A DNA stretch of 16,633 nt. Origin: Bacteroidales bacterium. GTDB taxonomy: Bacteria > Bacteroidota > Bacteroidia > Bacteroidales > SMBSF39. Positions 1 through 7,369 of the stretch are shown here, one piece after another. The translations under genes were made by a program, and so were the position numbers. The stretch spans positions 1 to 16,633 of the forward strand of contig JAIOSH010000412.1 in assembly GCA_021107685.1 (NCBI GenBank). Reading direction: 5' to 3'. Every line of letters begins with the position of its first letter. Position 1 is the first letter of the stretch. The notes below the pieces were generated by a model. The model had not been told where the DNA came from. It was given only the letters and a program-made list of their open reading frames with translations, and ran no database searches.

Positions 1-1062
1 AAAAAAAAAGAAGATAAAATTAATGCGGGATTCCTTTCAGAAAGTAAGAAACCTAAATTTACTGAAAAAATTTCTGTTTGGGTAAGAGGAAATTTTTTTA
101 TTCCTGATGCACGAAAATACTGGATTAAACCATCAATAAAATATCTTACTAAATATTTACAAAAGAATAAGGTGGATATAATAGTATCAAATGGCCCGCC
201 ACATTCTGCACATCTAATAGCTTTAGGAATAAAACAAAAGCTTAATATACCATGGTTGGCTGATTTTAGAGACCCATGGACCAATATTGATTTTTATGAT
301 AAGCTAAAACTAACTTCCTGGGCTAACCGAACTCATAAGAGGCTGGAAAATGAAGTCCTTTGCAAAGCAGATAAAATTGTAACTGTTAGCCGGAATTGGG
401 CTAAAGATTTCGAGAAATTAGGTGCAAAAAATATTGAAGTTATTACTAATGGTTTTGATAATGAAGATTTCAATTTTTCAGATGAAAAAATTTCAGAATA
501 TTTTTTATTAACCCATATAGGTTCATTGAACAAAGACCGCAACCCAAAATTTTTGTGGAAAGTGCTTAAAGAAATTTGTGAGGAAAATCCACAGTTTAAA
601 AATGATTTAAAAATAAAATTTATTGGTAAAACCGATTTTAGTGTATTTGAATATTTAAAAAAGATTAATTTAATGTTTTGTGTTGAAAAGGATAATTACT
701 TACCACATCATAAAGTGTTGCAACAATCGGTAAAATCAACAATTTTGCTTTTATTACTCAACAATACACCAAATGTTTTGGGTATAATTCCCGGTAAGAT
801 TTTTGAATATTTGGCAGCCAAAAGACCAATTTTATGTATTGGACCCACTAATGGTGATAGTGCAAAGATTATAAAAGAAAGTAATTCGGGGGTAGTTATT
901 GATTTTAATCAAAAATCAGAATTAAAAAACCAATTGAAATTGTATTATAATTTATATCAGACGGGAAAATTATCTGTTCAAAGCACAAATATCCAAAAAT
1001 TTTCAAGGAAGGAACTTACAAGAAAAATGTCGGTCATATTTGATGAACTTGTTAAATTTTAA
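1..1062 (+). CDS. GT4-type glycosyltransferase, 5' end cut by window edge
   Basis: Sugar transferase of the GT-B fold, probably cytoplasmic and adding one residue of the surface glycan. The reading frame has no stop back to base 1, and the residues before the first GTG (172) are good protein sequence (V-R-G-N-F-F-I-P-D-A-R-K near codons 39-50), so the gene begins outside the window and 172 is not the start. About 353 residues are visible. Seen: S-N-G-P-P-H-S-A-H (codons 63-71), D-F-R-D-P-W just after it, a V-T-V-S segment opening the linker to the C-terminal domain, and P-G-K-I-F-E-Y-L-A (codons 264-272), the nucleotide-sugar-binding signature of GT4 enzymes, with Glu269 the likely ligand. 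These motifs fit family 4; donor and acceptor cannot be told. It runs convergently into the minus-strand block and its TAA overlaps the neighbour's stop by 4 bp. Confidence 0.88.
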   Translation, partial: KKKEDKINAGFLSESKKPKFTEKISVWVRGNFFIPDARKYWIKPSIKYLTKYLQKNKVDIIVSNGPPHSAHLIALGIKQKLNIPWLADFRDPWTNIDFYDKLKLTSWANRTHKRLENEVLCKADKIVTVSRNWAKDFEKLGAKNIEVITNGFDNEDFNFSDEKISEYFLLTHIGSLNKDRNPKFLWKVLKEICEENPQFKNDLKIKFIGKTDFSVFEYLKKINLMFCVEKDNYLPHHKVLQQSVKSTILLLLLNNTPNVLGIIPGKIFEYLAAKRPILCIGPTNGDSAKIIKESNSGVVIDFNQKSELKNQLKLYYNLYQTGKLSVQSTNIQKFSRKELTRKMSVIFDELVKF

Positions 1063-2024
1063 CTAATATCCTTTAAAAAAGGATGATATTCTCCCTTTAA
1101 ACCAACAGGTTTGGCATTCCTGATTTCATAAACCGTTTCAATGCTTAGTCTTGTATCTTCCAGGCTAAATCCATTCCCTTTTAGAATTTCCTCATAACAT
1201 AATGTATGTAAATCTGAAAATCCTTCGCTAAAATCAATTTCTTTTCCATCTATAGTAATTGAACGATATATTTTTTTACCCTGTTTTTTAATTTCATTAG
1301 GTATGGATTTAAAATCAATGCTTAAAAACCATCTTATACGAGCTTTTTCAAGATGTAAAAATCCTGCTGCTTTATCTTTTTCACTGATATGTACGATATT
1401 TTCTTTAACATTTCCAAATATCCATGTCAGCATATCAAAAAAATGTACACCGATATTTGTAGCAATTCCACCTGATTTACTAATATCACCTTTCCATGAC
1501 ATAAAATACCAATTTCCTCTACAGGTTATATAACTCAGATCAATATTATAAATTTTATCTTTTGGTTGGTTATCAATATCTTTTTTTAGTTTTATTATAG
1601 AGGGATGTAATCGTAATTGCAAGACATTATAAATATTTTTTTGTGTTTCTTTTTCAATTTCCTGTAGCCCATCAAGATTCCATGGATTAAGAACAACAGG
1701 TTTTTCACAAATTGCATGGGCATCATTTCGTAATGATAGACGTATATGAGCATCGTGCAAATAATTTGGAGAACAAATACTTACATAATCAATTATATTT
1801 TCACCCTTTCGTCTAAGTTTATCCATATGCCTGTCAAAACGTTCTGCTTCAATAAAAAAGTCGGCATTTGGAAAATAATTATCAATAATCCCAATACTGT
1901 CAAATTTATCAAGTACTGCAACTAAATTGTTATTAGTATTTTTTATTGCTTTCATGTGTCGGGGTGCAATATAACCGGCGGCACCAATAAGTGCAAAATT
2001 TTTATTTTTTTCAATGCTATTCAT
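1059..2024 (-). CDS. wlbA: WlbA/WbpB-like UDP-GlcNAc-uronate 3-dehydrogenase (Gfo/Idh/MocA family)
   Basis: NAD-dependent oxidoreductase, 321 aa, the usual length for WlbA/WbpB enzymes. These oxidise C3 of UDP-N-acetylglucosaminuronic acid, the second step towards UDP-2,3-diacetamido-2,3-dideoxy uronic acids in O-antigens. Seen: N-terminal Rossmann segment L-I-G-A-A-G-Y-I-A-P-R-H (12-23), S-I-C-S-P-N-Y-L-H-D (82-91), the family lysine in C-E-K-P (Lys108), L-Q-L-R-L-H-P-S (135-142), and N-I-G-V-H-F-F-D (190-197) supplying the active-site His194. The first three blocks are much closer to WlbA/WbpB than to generic Gfo/Idh/MocA enzymes. It is the last gene of the minus-strand block; its start overlaps the end of the upstream dehydrogenase gene by 8 bp, suggesting translational coupling. 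Its partners (6-dehydrogenase, 3-aminotransferase, 3-N-acetyltransferase) are not visible here. Family assignment is strong; substrate is inferred. Confidence 0.85.
   Translation of the reverse strand: MNSIEKNKNFALIGAAGYIAPRHMKAIKNTNNNLVAVLDKFDSIGIIDNYFPNADFFIEAERFDRHMDKLRRKGENIIDYVSICSPNYLHDAHIRLSLRNDAHAICEKPVVLNPWNLDGLQEIEKETQKNIYNVLQLRLHPSIIKLKKDIDNQPKDKIYNIDLSYITCRGNWYFMSWKGDISKSGGIATNIGVHFFDMLTWIFGNVKENIVHISEKDKAAGFLHLEKARIRWFLSIDFKSIPNEIKKQGKKIYRSITIDGKEIDFSEGFSDLHTLCYEEILKGNGFSLEDTRLSIETVYEIRNAKPVGLKGEYHPFLKDIS
1065..1084. terminator. Small AT-rich hairpin between convergent genes
   Basis: The arms ATCCTTT (1068-1074) and AAAGGAT (1078-1084) are perfectly complementary around a 3-nt loop. 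The hairpin lies just after the stop of the + strand glycosyltransferase and inside the last codons of the minus-strand wlbA gene. Its position between two converging transcripts suits a bidirectional terminator, but no clean U-tract follows on either strand and the stem is weak. It may be chance in AT-rich DNA. Confidence 0.25.
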
Positions 2025-3012
2025 AAGAAAATGAATTTCTATTTTTTTTTAAAATATTATTAACAAAAGCAGAAACATCATAATTTTGATTAAAAACTTT
2101 ATAAAGTTCAGAAATCAAAGGAAATTCTCCATTTAAAGCTTTGGATTTTGAAATTTCCTCACAAAAAACATTTACTGCAATTTTTCCTTCCAGCAACACT
2201 TTGTCTGAAATATCATCGGTAAAGAATCCCTTACCAATAAGCAAACCTAAGGTTCTGTTTCTACTTAAATCATTTAAAGCGGTTAAGCTAAAATCGCCAT
2301 AGCCACAATATTTAAACATAGTTTCTTCCTTCCCTCCGAATTGCAAAAGTATATTCTTCATTTCAGTAAAAGCTCTTGTTAAAATGAGAAAACGCAAATT
2401 AGGAGAATTAAAATGTGCATCAACAATACCTATTATTATTGCATAAATATTTTTTAAAATACTTAATATTTCAACACCTTTAACGTCTTTGGAAAAATCT
2501 ATATATATGTTTGTGTCAGCAATAATACCAGAAAATATTTTAAAGATATTTTCATCTTCTGTTGCTAAAGTAAAGGCTGTTGGTAATTTATTTATCAGTT
2601 CTCTGGCAAAAGTCGGGCCTTTAAATGCACAAACAGGGTTATTAACTTTTGATTTTAAACTTTTAGCTATAGTTTTTTTTTCTTTTCCAAAGCCTTTTGC
2701 TAAATTTAAAATTATTGCATTTTGATTTATATAATTTTTTATTCCCATTACAAAGTCAACAGTAACTAATGAAGGGATGGCTAAAAAAATTATATTAGTA
2801 TTTTTCAGGATGTTATTATCAGTTGTAGCCTTTAAATTAGGATTAAGCTTAATATTCGGGAAATATTTATTATTAATATTAAAATTATTAATAGAATCTA
2901 CAACGTCATTTTCAATAGACAACAACGTTACATTTAAACTATCTTTAACAGATAATACATTTCCGAGAGCCGTTCCAATAGAGCCAGAACCTATTATTGA
3001 GATGTGGGTCAT
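2017..3012 (-). CDS. GpsA-like NAD(P)-dependent glycerol-3-phosphate dehydrogenase paralogue
   Basis: 331 aa, normal length for NAD(P)H-dependent sn-glycerol-3-phosphate dehydrogenase, which reduces dihydroxyacetone phosphate. Seen: the dinucleotide fold G-S-G-S-I-G-T-A (8-15), A-K-G-F-G (105-109), F-K-G-P-T-F-A-R-E (130-138), L-K-N with the expected catalytic Lys187, a helix L-T-R-A-F-T-E-M (211-218) and L-S-R-N-R (249-253). Several normally strict positions differ: the canonical glycine-rich turn before the Asn is H-F-N-S-P-N (200-205) and I-T-R-G is L-T-R-A. The divergence and the position inside a glycan operon suggest a dedicated paralogue, supplying glycerol phosphate for a glycan substituent or acting on another phosphorylated keto-sugar, and not the housekeeping phospholipid enzyme. 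It follows the cytidylyltransferase gene by 23 bp and overlaps wlbA by 8 bp. A run of nine A (coding strand) lies near its 3' end. Family sure, substrate unknown. Confidence 0.8.
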   Translation of the reverse strand: MTHISIIGSGSIGTALGNVLSVKDSLNVTLLSIENDVVDSINNFNINNKYFPNIKLNPNLKATTDNNILKNTNIIFLAIPSLVTVDFVMGIKNYINQNAIILNLAKGFGKEKKTIAKSLKSKVNNPVCAFKGPTFARELINKLPTAFTLATEDENIFKIFSGIIADTNIYIDFSKDVKGVEILSILKNIYAIIIGIVDAHFNSPNLRFLILTRAFTEMKNILLQFGGKEETMFKYCGYGDFSLTALNDLSRNRTLGLLIGKGFFTDDISDKVLLEGKIAVNVFCEEISKSKALNGEFPLISELYKVFNQNYDVSAFVNNILKKNRNSFSYE

Positions 3013-3035
3013 TGTAAAATTTATTTATAAATATT

Positions 3036-3746
3036 TTATATTAATTTATTTTGCAAGATAAATTCTGCAAATGCAAAATCCAACTCATTATCAATATCAA
3101 TTGCCTTTAATTGGTCAATTTCAACAAATCCAATTTTATTGCCAAATATATTTTCATTATTTTCAATAATATTTGGCTTTAGTATATCAACAACTCCATT
3201 TAACTTAAAACATTCTGGGAGTAATTGTCTTTGATAATATTTTGTTATGTCAATATTATTAATAAAAGGCTTAAGTGTATTTTTTTCGTTTTTAAACATC
3301 CAATAAGGATGATCAACTCCAATAGCTTTGTTAACAGTTCTGATTGATGTAAAACAAGTGTTTTTTTCAATTTTATTAATACATTTATTTATAATCTTAT
3401 TACTTTTAAATGGTGAAGTAGGTCTTAAATATAGAATTAAATCCGGTAGAATATTTTCATTTTCTTTAAACCAATTCAATGTATGAAGAATAACAGGTCC
3501 ATCAGAAATATTATCTTGTGCCAATTCTATTGGACGTAAAAAAGGAACCTCTGCCCCATAGTTTTTTGCAATATTTGCAATTTCTTTATTATCAGTTGAA
3601 ACAACAACTTTATTGATATTGACATTTTTTAAAGCCGTCTTAATAGTGTAAGCTATTAACGGAATTCCATTAAGAAATTTTATATTTTTTTTAAAAATTG
3701 TTTTACTGCCGCCACGAGCTGGTATTAATGCAATAATTCTATTCAC
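3036..3746 (-). CDS. neuA: CMP-nonulosonate (sialic/legionaminic-type) cytidylyltransferase
   Basis: 236 aa, within the range of NeuA/LegF/PseF enzymes, which couple a nonulosonic acid to CMP from CTP in the cytoplasm to make the donor for glycan assembly. Seen: nucleotide-binding start I-P-A-R-G-G-S-K (8-15) followed by K-K-N (19-21); V-S-T-D-N-K-E-I-A (49-57); G-A-E-V-P-F-L-R-P-I-E-L-A (64-76); L-R-P-T-S-P-F (107-113); and A-I-D-I-D (215-219), whose aspartates should bind the metal. The usual G-(L/I)-P-G-K-N after G-S-K is T-I-F-K-K-N here, a modest deviation. It starts 4 bp after the end of gmd. Co-occurrence with NeuB five genes upstream supports a nonulosonate and not a Kdo substrate. 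Which nonulosonic acid is activated cannot be read from the sequence. Confidence 0.82.
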   Translation of the reverse strand: MNRIIALIPARGGSKTIFKKNIKFLNGIPLIAYTIKTALKNVNINKVVVSTDNKEIANIAKNYGAEVPFLRPIELAQDNISDGPVILHTLNWFKENENILPDLILYLRPTSPFKSNKIINKCINKIEKNTCFTSIRTVNKAIGVDHPYWMFKNEKNTLKPFINNIDITKYYQRQLLPECFKLNGVVDILKPNIIENNENIFGNKIGFVEIDQLKAIDIDNELDFAFAEFILQNKLI

Positions 3747-3750
3747 TTAA

Positions 3751-4785
3751 TTATTTTTTGATATTTAATTCAAATTCCATCATAAGTTTGACTAACTCAT
3801 TAAATTTAACTTTAGGTTGCCAGCCTAATATTTTTTTTGCTTTGGAATAATCTCCAATAAGTGAATCAACTTCAGTTGGTCTAAAATACCAGGGATCAAT
3901 TTCAACTATAATTTGTCCATTATTTTTATTAATCCCTTTTTCATTAATCCCTTTTCCTTCCCAAATAATATTTATTCCAGCATATTTGAAGGACATTTCA
4001 ATAAATTCACGAACGGTATGAGACTCACCTGTAGCGATTACAAAATCATCAGCTTCTCTATGCTGAAGAATTTTCCACATAGATTCAACATAATCTGGTG
4101 CATAACCCCAGTCTCTTTTGGCATCAAGGTTTCCTAAGTAAAGTTTTTCTCTTTTATTATTAACAATGTCTGCAACACCAATAACTATTTTTTTTGTAAC
4201 AAAGCTATTTCCTCTTCGGGGTGATTCGTGGTTAAATAATATTCCATTACTTGCAAATATATTATATGCTTCCCTGTAATTTATTGTTATCCAGTGGGCA
4301 TATAGTTTTGCCACACCATAAGGACTTCTTGGATAAAAAGGAGTTGTTTCATTTTGTGGAATTTGCTTTGCTTTTCCAAAAAGTTCACTTGTTGAGGCTT
4401 GATAAAATTTTGTTTTACTCTTCAAGCCAAGAATTCTAATCGCTTCTAAAATTCTTAATGCACCAATTGAATCAGCGTTTGCAGTATATTCCGGTGTTTC
4501 AAATGATACTTTTACATGACTTTGAGCAGCAAGATTATATATTTCATCAGGCTTAATCTCTTGTAAAATTCTTGTAATGTTGGAAGAGTCAGTTACATCA
4601 CCATAGTGAACGTAAAATTCATTTCTTCTTTTGTGCGGGTCAAAATATAAATGTTCTATCCTCAATTTTATTTCAAGGCTAGATCTGCGAACAAGACCAT
4701 GTACCTGGTATCCCTTTTCTAATAAAAATTCTGCTAAATATGAACCGTCTTGTCCGGTAACTCCTGTAATAAAAGCTTTTTTCAT
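3751..4785 (-). CDS. gmd: GDP-mannose 4,6-dehydratase
   Basis: Converts GDP-D-mannose to GDP-4-keto-6-deoxy-D-mannose, the branch point for GDP-fucose, GDP-rhamnose and GDP-perosamine. 344 aa, slightly shorter than E. coli Gmd, with all hallmarks: G-V-T-G-Q-D-G-S-Y-L-A-E (8-19) binding NADP; N-L-A-A-Q-S-H-V (84-91); S-T-S-E-L-F-G (131-137) with Thr132 and Glu134; the short-chain dehydrogenase pair Tyr156/Lys160 in S-P-Y-G-V-A-K; E-S-P-R-R-G (187-192); and F-R-P-T-E-V-D near the C-terminus. It lies 17 bp downstream of the perosamine-synthase-like gene and 4 bp upstream of the cytidylyltransferase gene, with no fucose synthase or rhamnose reductase visible, which points to 4-amination as the fate of its product. 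A short tandem K-G-I-N repeat near the C-terminal third matches the normal loop of the family. Confidence 0.96.
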   Translation of the reverse strand: MKKAFITGVTGQDGSYLAEFLLEKGYQVHGLVRRSSLEIKLRIEHLYFDPHKRRNEFYVHYGDVTDSSNITRILQEIKPDEIYNLAAQSHVKVSFETPEYTANADSIGALRILEAIRILGLKSKTKFYQASTSELFGKAKQIPQNETTPFYPRSPYGVAKLYAHWITINYREAYNIFASNGILFNHESPRRGNSFVTKKIVIGVADIVNNKREKLYLGNLDAKRDWGYAPDYVESMWKILQHREADDFVIATGESHTVREFIEMSFKYAGINIIWEGKGINEKGINKNNGQIIVEIDPWYFRPTEVDSLIGDYSKAKKILGWQPKVKFNELVKLMMEFELNIKK

Positions 4786-4802
4786 TTTTAATTAATAATT
4801 AA

Positions 4803-5885
4803 TTAGTAAGTAATATGTTTAATTATTTTAGATGTAATGTAATTAATGTCTTCTTCATTAAGCATTGGATAAGAAGGAACACAAATACCCCTTTCAGATA
4901 AATCTGTTGATATTGGATTATTTTTAGTTTTATAAAATGGCATTTTATGGACAGGATAAAAGAATGGACGTGTTTCAATCTCAAAGTCAGCTAAATATTT
5001 AATCAATCCATCTCTTTGTTTTTTATCTTTAAGTAAAAATCCTACCATCCAATGAGAAGATTTAAAATGTTTATTAATTTTTTGAAAAATTACATAATCT
5101 TCTAAATTTTCTTTGTATTTATAATATATATTTTGTTTTCGTGCAAGTATTGATGATATTCTTTCAATTTGAGCACAACCTATTGATGCTTGTATATTTG
5201 TCATCCTATAGTTATATCCTAAAATATCATGAAAGTATATTATTGTTTCAGAAATTCCCTGGTTTTTTATTTTTGCTGCTTTTTCAGCTATTTCCTGATT
5301 ATTTGTTAATACCATTCCACCCTCACCAGTTGTAATGGTTTTGTTACCGAAGAAACTTAAAGTAGCAATATCTGCGAGAGAACCTGCCATACGATTTTTA
5401 TAAACAGCACCTAATGATTCTGCAGCATCCTCAATAACTATCAGGTTGTGTTTTTTTGCAATTTTTATAATATCGTCCATTTCGGGAGGCAGACCATAAA
5501 TATCCGTAGTTATAATTGCTTTAGTTTTTTTTGTAATAGCAGATTTAATATTATTTGCTGTAATATTCCATGTTTTAGGATCAACATCTGCTAAAACCGG
5601 TTTTGCACCAATGTATAATACTGCATTAGCTGTAGCAATATATGTGAAATCAGGAACAATTACTTCATCACCTTTTTTAATTCCGGAAGATAAAAGAGCT
5701 AAATGTAATGCAACAGTACCATTATGTATAGAAATAGCTTTTTTAACTCCTATATAATTTGCGATTTTTTGTTCAAATTGTTGTATATATTTTCCTTTAG
5801 ATGAAATCCAAGTAGTGTCAAGACAATCTATTACATTTTCCTTTTCCTTTAAAGTAATTTCAGGTATATAAATTGGATATTTCAT
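4803..5885 (-). CDS. per: GDP-perosamine synthase-like PLP aminotransferase (DegT/DnrJ/EryC1/StrS)
   Basis: 360 aa, the standard length for PLP-dependent sugar aminotransferases. The best-known relatives transfer an amino group from glutamate to C4 of GDP-4-keto-6-deoxymannose, giving GDP-perosamine. Seen: the Per-type start L-D-T-T-W-I-S-S-K-G-K-Y-I (22-34); H-N-G-T-V-A-L-H-L-A (54-63); I-V-P-D-F-T-Y-I-A-T (76-85); I-E-D-A-A-E-S-L-G (151-159) with Asp153 for the PLP ring nitrogen; S-F-F-G-N-K-T-I-T-T-G-E-G-G (177-190) with Schiff-base Lys182; G-Y-N-Y-R-M-T-N (223-230); and E-T-R-P-F-F-Y-P-V-H towards the C-terminus. The start block and S-F-F-G-N-K favour Per over UDP-sugar aminotransferases of the PseC/LegC/WbpE types. 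Adjacency to gmd, which makes the expected substrate, supports this strongly. It could instead aminate another GDP-4-keto sugar. Confidence 0.88.
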   Translation of the reverse strand: MKYPIYIPEITLKEKENVIDCLDTTWISSKGKYIQQFEQKIANYIGVKKAISIHNGTVALHLALLSSGIKKGDEVIVPDFTYIATANAVLYIGAKPVLADVDPKTWNITANNIKSAITKKTKAIITTDIYGLPPEMDDIIKIAKKHNLIVIEDAAESLGAVYKNRMAGSLADIATLSFFGNKTITTGEGGMVLTNNQEIAEKAAKIKNQGISETIIYFHDILGYNYRMTNIQASIGCAQIERISSILARKQNIYYKYKENLEDYVIFQKINKHFKSSHWMVGFLLKDKKQRDGLIKYLADFEIETRPFFYPVHKMPFYKTKNNPISTDLSERGICVPSYPMLNEEDINYITSKIIKHITY

Positions 5886-5909
5886 TTATTATTTTAATAG
5901 CTTAATATA

Positions 5910-6758
5910 TTATAAAGTAATTGTTTTTAGAAGATTATACGATTCTTTTATTTTATTGATGTTATCATAAATTTCTAAGGTAATTATTTTTTTATCTAAA
6001 TTGATTTTTTTTAAAAGGTTAAAAATTTTTGAGTTGCCTGATAAAGATTTATTTTGATCTTGTTTTCCATTATTATCACTAATATGTAGATAATCACTTT
6101 TGTTTATAAATAACTCAAATTCTTTATTAAAATTTAGCCTAAGTGTATTACAACTAACTTTTAAGTGCGCTATATCTAATATTAATGGAAAATCAATTTT
6201 TTCTTTTATATCAATGTATTCATTGTAATTTGTTAACATAAAAGGGTTATCATTATATACATTAAAATTCTTTTCGGAAACAACATTGTTTTCTATATAA
6301 ATGTCTATTTTATCAGTTAAATTCTTTAGTATGTTATAACCAAAGCAAAAACGCTTTATTGCTTCACTTTTATTTATTTGTTTTAATGTTGAAAATTTTT
6401 TCCCTAATTCATTTATAGAAGGATCAATAAAATATCCTGCATGTATTCCAATTTTATTTACTTCAATTCTTTTGGCTAAATTAATTGCTTTTGTAAAATG
6501 ATTTATTGTTTTATTGAAAATCTCGTCATCAAGAGATGCAAGATTTAATACAAAATGGTTTTCAGGAGGCGGGAAATAATTATGAATAAAATATGATAAA
6601 TTATATTTATTTTTTAATTCCAATAAGTCGTTTTCAATATTATCATAAAATTCGGTTCCTCCCGACAATTCAATATTTTTAAAACCATGCTTTGCCAGAA
6701 AATTTATACTTTCTGAGATTTTTTTAAATTTTACACAAGCTGATGAAATATAAATCAT
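5910..6758 (-). CDS. Xylose-isomerase-like TIM-barrel protein (sugar phosphate isomerase/epimerase type)
   Basis: 282 aa; fold family recognised, reaction not. The pattern is that of the AP-endonuclease-2/xylose-isomerase-like barrels, metal-dependent enzymes that epimerise or isomerise sugars. Strand ends carry the expected ligands: I-E-L (Glu30), F-I-H-N (His59), I-G-I-H-A-G (His106), I-Y-I-E-N-N (Glu156), L-I-L-D-I-A-H-L-K (Asp195, His198), L-H-I-S-D-N (His225, Asp228) and I-T-L-E-I-Y (Glu262). It is probably an active metal enzyme, since the whole set is intact. It is tied to the nonulosonate genes: its ATG overlaps the TGA of the acetyltransferase gene (ATGA), and per follows after 24 bp. 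In that setting it might make or epimerise the six-carbon aldose used by NeuB, or modify a 4-keto sugar. This is inference; a deglycase or dehydratase role is equally possible. Confidence 0.75.
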   Translation of the reverse strand: MIYISSACVKFKKISESINFLAKHGFKNIELSGGTEFYDNIENDLLELKNKYNLSYFIHNYFPPPENHFVLNLASLDDEIFNKTINHFTKAINLAKRIEVNKIGIHAGYFIDPSINELGKKFSTLKQINKSEAIKRFCFGYNILKNLTDKIDIYIENNVVSEKNFNVYNDNPFMLTNYNEYIDIKEKIDFPLILDIAHLKVSCNTLRLNFNKEFELFINKSDYLHISDNNGKQDQNKSLSGNSKIFNLLKKINLDKKIITLEIYDNINKIKESYNLLKTITL

Positions 6759-7369
6759 TTTACCCTCCTTGCCGGATTACCTACATAAGTTCCTGATTTA
6801 TTGATATTATCTATAACAACAGAATTAGCCCCGATAATTACATCATCTGTTATCTTAATTTTATCAATAATAATTGCACCGGCGCCAATAAAACACCTAT
6901 TACCAATAATTACCCTTCCACATAAAATTGAACCGACCGAAATATGATTATGATTACCAATTAAAACTTCATGTTCAATAATTACTCCTGTATTTATAAT
7001 GTTATTCTGACCAATTTTTACATTGGAATTAATAGTAACACCGGTAAATATCTGATTTGAATTATCAAGAACTATACGTTTTTCTAAGAAGGCTTTTGGA
7101 TGAATTAAATTATTAATTAAAATTTGGTTATTAAAATCATTAAATAATTTTTCTCTAATATGATTGTCTCCAATAGATAGAACTAATTTATTATTTTCTT
7201 TCAAATCACTTATCTTGCCTATAACTTTGTAAGTATTTATGGTTTCAATTTGTTTGGGTTTGTAGTTATTATCATATATGCCTTGAATTGAATAATTATT
7301 ATATTCAAGTAAATTAATTAGTGATCTTGTATGTCCGCCCGCGCCTAATATATATATTTGATTATTCAT
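6755..7369 (-). CDS. NeuD/PglD-family sugar O- or N-acetyltransferase (left-handed beta-helix)
   Basis: 204 aa, typical for two-domain NeuD/PglD/PerB acetyltransferases that use acetyl-CoA. The N-terminal Rossmann-like domain opens I-L-G-A-G-G-H-T (7-14), which holds the sugar; hexapeptide repeats (about 105-190) form the beta-helix. The predicted catalytic base is His133 in V-I-I-E-H-E-V (129-135), followed by the usual N-H-N-H-I-S-V-G (139-146). C-terminal V-G-N-P-A-R (196-201) closes the helix. Two roles fit: modification of the nonulosonic acid or its precursor (its gene overlaps neuB by 8 bp), or 4-N-acetylation of GDP-perosamine, since PerB enzymes look similar and gmd/per lie just downstream. 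The sequence does not decide. Translationally coupled on both sides: 8-bp overlap with neuB, ATGA with the TIM-barrel gene. Confidence 0.83.
   Translation of the reverse strand: MNNQIYILGAGGHTRSLINLLEYNNYSIQGIYDNNYKPKQIETINTYKVIGKISDLKENNKLVLSIGDNHIREKLFNDFNNQILINNLIHPKAFLEKRIVLDNSNQIFTGVTINSNVKIGQNNIINTGVIIEHEVLIGNHNHISVGSILCGRVIIGNRCFIGAGAIIIDKIKITDDVIIGANSVVIDNINKSGTYVGNPARRVK
6763..6770 (-). promoter_or_regulatory. Strong Shine-Dalgarno-like site for the TIM-barrel gene
   Basis: On the minus strand AAGGAGGG ends four bases before the ATG at 6758. No other gene in this block has a comparable site, as expected for Bacteroidota. However, the AGGAGG is also the pair of arginine codons at the end of the acetyltransferase gene, so it may reflect protein sequence and not selection for ribosome binding. 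Confidence 0.4.

Noticed and set aside
1303..1533. Short open frames on the strand opposite the glycan genes (also 2489-2725, 2777-3061, 3913-4137, 4251-4439, 5141-5335, 10752-10961, 14087-14426)
   Set aside because: Each lies within a well-supported gene on the other strand and none shows a recognisable protein motif; they are shadows.
2042..2050. Runs of nine identical bases in the GpsA-like gene (2042-2050 and about 2673-2681) as phase-variation tracts
   Set aside because: Runs of this length are expected in such AT-rich coding DNA, they encode lysine codons, and both genes read through intact. Nothing points to switching.
3928..3955. 13-bp direct repeat (15-bp period) inside gmd
   Set aside because: It encodes K-G-I-N twice in a loop that in other Gmd proteins also reads as a G-x-G-x-x-E-K-G-x type sequence; it is ordinary protein sequence and not a repeat element.
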